Assembly (NCBI GenBank): GCA_039704465.1
Contig: JASFAU010000006.1
Span: 372,001 to 436,000, forward strand
Direction of reading: 5' to 3'
Length of the DNA: 64,000 nt
From: Plasmodiophora brassicae
Lineage: Eukaryota > Endomyxa > Phytomyxea > Plasmodiophorida > Plasmodiophoridae
The notes under the pieces are model-generated. The model searched no databases. It had not been told where the DNA came from and saw only the letters and a program-made list of their open reading frames with translations. A program made the position numbers and the translations under genes. This document shows, piece by piece, positions 60,359 through 64,000 of this stretch. Positions within the stretch are counted from its first letter, which is position 1, and every line of letters starts with the position of its first letter.

Positions 60359-63300
60359 ATGGCGAAGCGGCGGGTGGCGTCCTGTACTGTGGCGACCGCG
60401 CCACCGTACACAGAGCATCTCCTGTCGATCGCTGAGCTCGCCGACCTGCATCCGTCGATCGATGCCGGCAACGTGGGCAACAGCCCCGGTGTGTCGACCG
60501 ATGCCGCCCAGGCGCTTCTGCTGCAGGACGGCCCGAATTGCATGACGCCGGCGCCTCCCGTATCTTTCATCACACGCGTCGTGCGCGCCTTGATCGTCGA
60601 CCGCTTCATGCTGATGCTGATCGTCGCTGGCGCTCTCTGCCTACTGGCCTACGCCGTTCAACCAATGGACGGCACCCACCTCACCCTATCGCTAACGCTC
60701 CTCGTTGTCGTCGTCCTGACCACAGCGATGACCCTGTTCCAGGAAGGCAAAGCCGCCAGCGCCATGTCCGGGTTCGAATCCCTCATGGCCAACACCGCCA
60801 TGGCGATCCGTAGGCGCGATCCTCTCTGCTGCTGCTTCTATTGACGAACGTATCGCAGGTGACAACGGGTGCATGCGGCAGGTGGACGCCGCCGACCTCG
60901 TCGTTGGAGACATTGTCCAAATTGAAACGGGCGATCAGATCCCGGCCGACCTTCGCCTGCTGGACGTGACCGCCCTCGAGGTGAACAACGCGTCGCTGAC
61001 GGGCGAGACCGTTGCCGTCCGGTGCCATGCGTCGCAGGTCGGCCACGACGTGACCGATGTGATCCACGCGGGCAACGTCGTCTTCAGCGGGACGCTGGTC
61101 GTCGGCGGGCGCGGCCTGGGCGTCGTGATTCGCACCGGGGACCGCACCAAGATCGGGACGATCGCCGCGTTGGTGGACAGCACCGAACGGGAGCGGACCC
61201 GTCTGGAATCCGACATGAGCCAGTTCGTGACCTTCATCGGCGTCCTGGCGTTTGTCACCGCCATCCCGTTGTTCGTCGTCGCGTGCGTCCGGAAGCACCC
61301 CATCGTCGACGCCTTCGTCGACACGTTCGTCATCATCATGGTGGCCAACGTCCCGCAAGGCCTCCCGTCAGCGGTTGCCACATCGCTGACGATCGCTGCG
61401 CGTCGTCTGGCGGGTGTGAACGTCTTCGTGCGGCGCCTGTCGGCGATCGAGACGCTGGGCAGCGTCACCGTCATCGCATCCGACAAGACGGGCACCTTGA
61501 CGCAGAACCGTATGACGACCTGCATGGTCCTGATCGACGACCAGCGGATCGCTGTGCAGGACGGCATGGAGACGGCCGGCGCCGCCATGCAGGACGTGCT
61601 GCGGGTCGCCGCCCTCTGCAACATGGCGCAGAGGACCGACGACGGCGACCTGCGCGGCAACGCCAGCGACGTCGCCATCTACGAGTTCGCCGACCGGTTC
61701 GCGAAGGTCGGCGTCGAGGCGACGCGAACCGCCTGCCCGACCCTGTTCGAGGTGCCCTTCTCCAGCCAGCGCAAATGGATGGCGTGCGTCGTATGTGCCG
61801 GCTCCGATCTGCTCGCCGAATGGCCACTCACAGTTGCATTCGTGCAGGTTGCCGAAGGTCCCCGTCGTCTGCTGCTTGTCAAGGGCGCTCCGGAACGAGT
61901 CGCCGCGCTGTGCACGACGATCACGACGGGAGCGGGCGATCGCGTCCCGATCGAGTCGTCGTCGGCGAGGTCGGCGCTGAACCGCTCCAAGATCCGCTGC
62001 ATGAAGAACGCGCGTCGCGTCCTGGCCCTGGCGATGCGCGAGCTCGCCGCTGACGACAGCAGCGTCGACTACCAGGCCGAGTTCGACAAGGGCGCCCTGG
62101 TCGCCGATTTGACGATGGTCGGGTGCATCGCGCTGGAGGACCCACCGAAACCGTCGGTCCCCGGCGCCATCGCCCGGTGCCGTCAGGCAGGCATCAAGGT
62201 ACGTTCCCACCTGGTAGGCGCGATGGCGATCCGCGTTGGTGACGGTGCGTGTCCAGGTGATGATGATCACGGGTGATCATCCAGAGACCGGCCAGGCGAT
62301 CGCCAAGCAGTGCAACATCTTCCACGACGAGCGGCGCGTGTCGATCACGATCGCCGACGCGAACGCGCCGCCGGTCCCCAAGATCGCCAACGGCGAACGC
62401 GTCGTCGTCGTCGGTGCCGAACTCGGCGCCTTCAACGACGACGACTGGGATCGCGTCCTCAGCGCCGAAGAGATCGTCTTCACGCGTACGTCGCCGCACG
62501 ACAAGCGCGAGATCGTCCGGCGCCTTCAGGAACGGGGCGAGGTCGTCGCCGTGACAGGTTCGGCTACCTGTTCCGGACTCAATGTTGCCCTGGCCTAACG
62601 ACACATTCGTCAGGTGATGGCGTTAACGATTCGCCGGCGCTGAAGCTGGCCGATGTTGGCGTTTCGATGGGCGTTGGCGGCAGCGCTGTCGCCAAGGACG
62701 CTGCCGACATCATTCTGCTCGACGACGAGTTCGAGACGCTCGTTAACGGTACCGCCGGGACGCGCCATGGCCTGGGCACACCCAATTGCTGATGCGCGTG
62801 TCGGCAGGCATTGAACAGGGGCGGATCATATTCGACAACCTGGTGAAGACGATCGCGTACACGCTGTCGTCGATGGTGCCGCAGCTGACGTCGATCCTGC
62901 TGGGCGTCGGCCTCGGCGCCCCGATGGGCATGTCGCCCCTGCTGCTCCTGATTCTGGACCTGGTCACCGAGGCGCCGTCCGCGCTATCGCTGGCGTTCGA
63001 ACCCGCCGAACCCGACATCATGACGCGCCCGCCGCGTCCCGCTGGCGGCCGCCTGGTCTCGTGGGCGCTGCTCGCGTATTCCTACCTACAGGCCGGCCTC
63101 GTTCATGCAGCAGCCGCTGTGCTCGCCTACCTGTTCGTCTTCGTGCAGGCGGGCGTCGCCGTCCCCGACGTGTTCCGCCAGCAATGGTTCCAGCCCAACG
63201 CGGCACCGTACGCGGCGGCCGATGGTCGCATTCTCGACGGGGCACGCCAGATGGAGGTGGTCGGGCACGCGCAGATCGCCTTCTTCGCGACGATCGTCGT

Positions 63301-63610
63301 CGGCCAGTTCCTGCATCTATGGATGTGCCGGACGCGTAGGGCGTCGGTGGTCGCGTCACCCCGATCCTACCTGTCGAACCGGGTGCTGGCGGCCGGCGGC
63401 GTGCTGGCCATGTCCATCATGGCCGCCATCGTCTACGTCGACGGGATCAGGGACGCGGTCCTCGGGATGCGCGTCCCCGCGCCGGATCCGATCGCCGTCT
63501 TCGTCCCTGGCGTCGTCGCCGGGCTAACCCTCTGGGTCTGGAGCGAGACTCGAAAGGCCATCATTCGTCGGTGCCCGGACACCTGCCTGACGGCGTGCCT
63601 GCAATGGTAG
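60359..63610 (+). CDS. P-type ATPase, Na+/K+-ATPase alpha type (IIC)
   Basis: Cation pump of the plasma membrane. Exons 60359-60809, 60859-62198, 62257-62557, 62614-62748 and 62808-63610 (introns 49, 58, 56, 59 nt), 1009 residues, the size of animal alpha subunits. Motifs: actuator [12 protein letters not shown]; membrane helix 4 with [17 protein letters not shown] (type II calls for P-E-G; here P-Q-G, so one cation-ligand Glu is Gln); phosphorylation site [13 protein letters not shown]; nucleotide site [18 protein letters not shown]; hinge [20 protein letters not shown]; and the alpha-subunit [20 protein letters not shown]. The C-terminal pair of helices ends [15 protein letters not shown], like E-x-R-K-x-x-x-R-R. 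The Glu-to-Gln change could alter ion choice (Na+, K+ or H+). No beta subunit is nearby. The codon use is strongly GC-ending. Confidence 0.92.
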
Positions 63611-64000
63611 CATCGTAGATACACGATCTGTAATACAGTCGATGCACCTATGTAGGTAGCGCCACGAACGCCGGCGCCGAGTGCGATCCTGGGGCGTGCA
63701 ACACGTCGGGAACCGAAACTCGCAGGACCGACCGAGCAAACTGCGCACGGCGATGATGAACCTTCGTTGCGTCGTGCATTGCCCGCGCACGACAGTGACA
63801 GCGACGCGGATGCGATCAGTGGGCACGTGTGCAACGCCAAGCCGGAATGCATGATATATGTGTATCGATGGAGCTATCGTGTGGATGTTCCACATGCGCC
63901 TGCATGCATAGGGCGTCCGAAGATCGCGTCCGATCTCCGAGCCCCGAGGCCAGGGCGCCGGGCATTCAGCGATTTTGGTCGCCACGAGGGACGAGGACTG
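63611..64000. other. 3' flank of the ATPase gene, no gene seen
   Basis: About 390 bp to the window edge. A minus-strand frame (63985-63524) overlaps the ATPase end and has no domain. Two ATATATGTGTAT-like stretches occur near 63850. Nothing else is recognised. Confidence 0.4.

Noticed and set aside
61022..62053. 343-codon plus-strand frame and the 300-codon minus-strand frame at 61368-62270
   Set aside because: Shadow frames of the P-type ATPase caused by GC-rich codon use; low-complexity Arg/Gly composition.

Overview
The window is nuclear DNA of a compact, GC-rich unicellular eukaryote. About thirty protein-coding genes lie on both strands, mostly 50 to 300 bp apart. Most are interrupted by very short spliceosomal introns (39 to 81 nt, mostly 50 to 60) with GT-AG or rarely GC-AG ends and a CTGAC/CTAAC-like branch site close to the 3' end. 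I saw no tRNA, rRNA, CRISPR or operon signal. Flagellum-linked genes (ARL16-like, NICN1-like, CCDC148-like), an animal-type P-type ATPase, LIM proteins and several secreted proteins suggest a flagellated heterotrophic protist. Gene density, GC and intron size would suit a plasmodiophorid (Rhizaria), but that placement is an inference.

Layout. 0-2.4 kb: TRF4-like poly(A) polymerase (-). 3.3-8.3 kb: an intact SFT2 gene, a decayed Ty1/copia element, an SFT2 pseudogene and an intact secreted CmcJ/AsaB-like oxygenase; these are the remains of a tandem duplication in which each copy kept a different gene. 8.7-20.4 kb: five-LIM/MAP3K-like kinase, ribosomal P1, ARL16-like GTPase, NIP45/Rad60-like SUMO-like protein, a tiny secreted protein, an APC amino-acid transporter and a CCDC148-like coiled-coil protein with an in-frame TAG. 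20.5-32 kb: HslU ATPase with a 5-nt micro-exon, a foldback/transposon-like region, a YbaK/ProX-like deacylase, NICN1-like, PHYHD1-like, a stand-alone RPA1 C-terminal OB-fold protein, an EF-hand protein, a CRP-type LIM protein and RAD51. 32-44 kb: a long coiled-coil protein, a small secreted protein, and two tandem paralogous giant disordered membrane proteins. 44-55.4 kb: multicopper oxidase, CBP20, then a tandem duplication of a convergent pair made of a secreted GIY-YIG/zinc-knuckle protein and a beta-helix membrane protein (one beta-helix copy truncated), and POLE3. 55.4-64 kb: a cluster of inverted repeats with a Ty3/gypsy reverse-transcriptase relic, a vWD-domain secreted protein, TRMT61A and a Na+/K+-ATPase-type P-type ATPase.

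How the genes fit together. Many are single-copy housekeeping genes unrelated to each other: DNA repair (RAD51, POLE3, RPA-like), RNA processing (CBP20, TRF4, TRMT61A) and trafficking (SFT2, ARL16). The accessory part is the duplicated GIY-YIG/beta-helix unit, the giant disordered pair, the secreted oxidases and the foldback elements. The GIY-YIG/zinc-knuckle proteins with signal peptides are the best candidate for an undescribed system. Exon joins given below were worked out by hand and preserve the reading frame unless stated; none was tested against transcripts.
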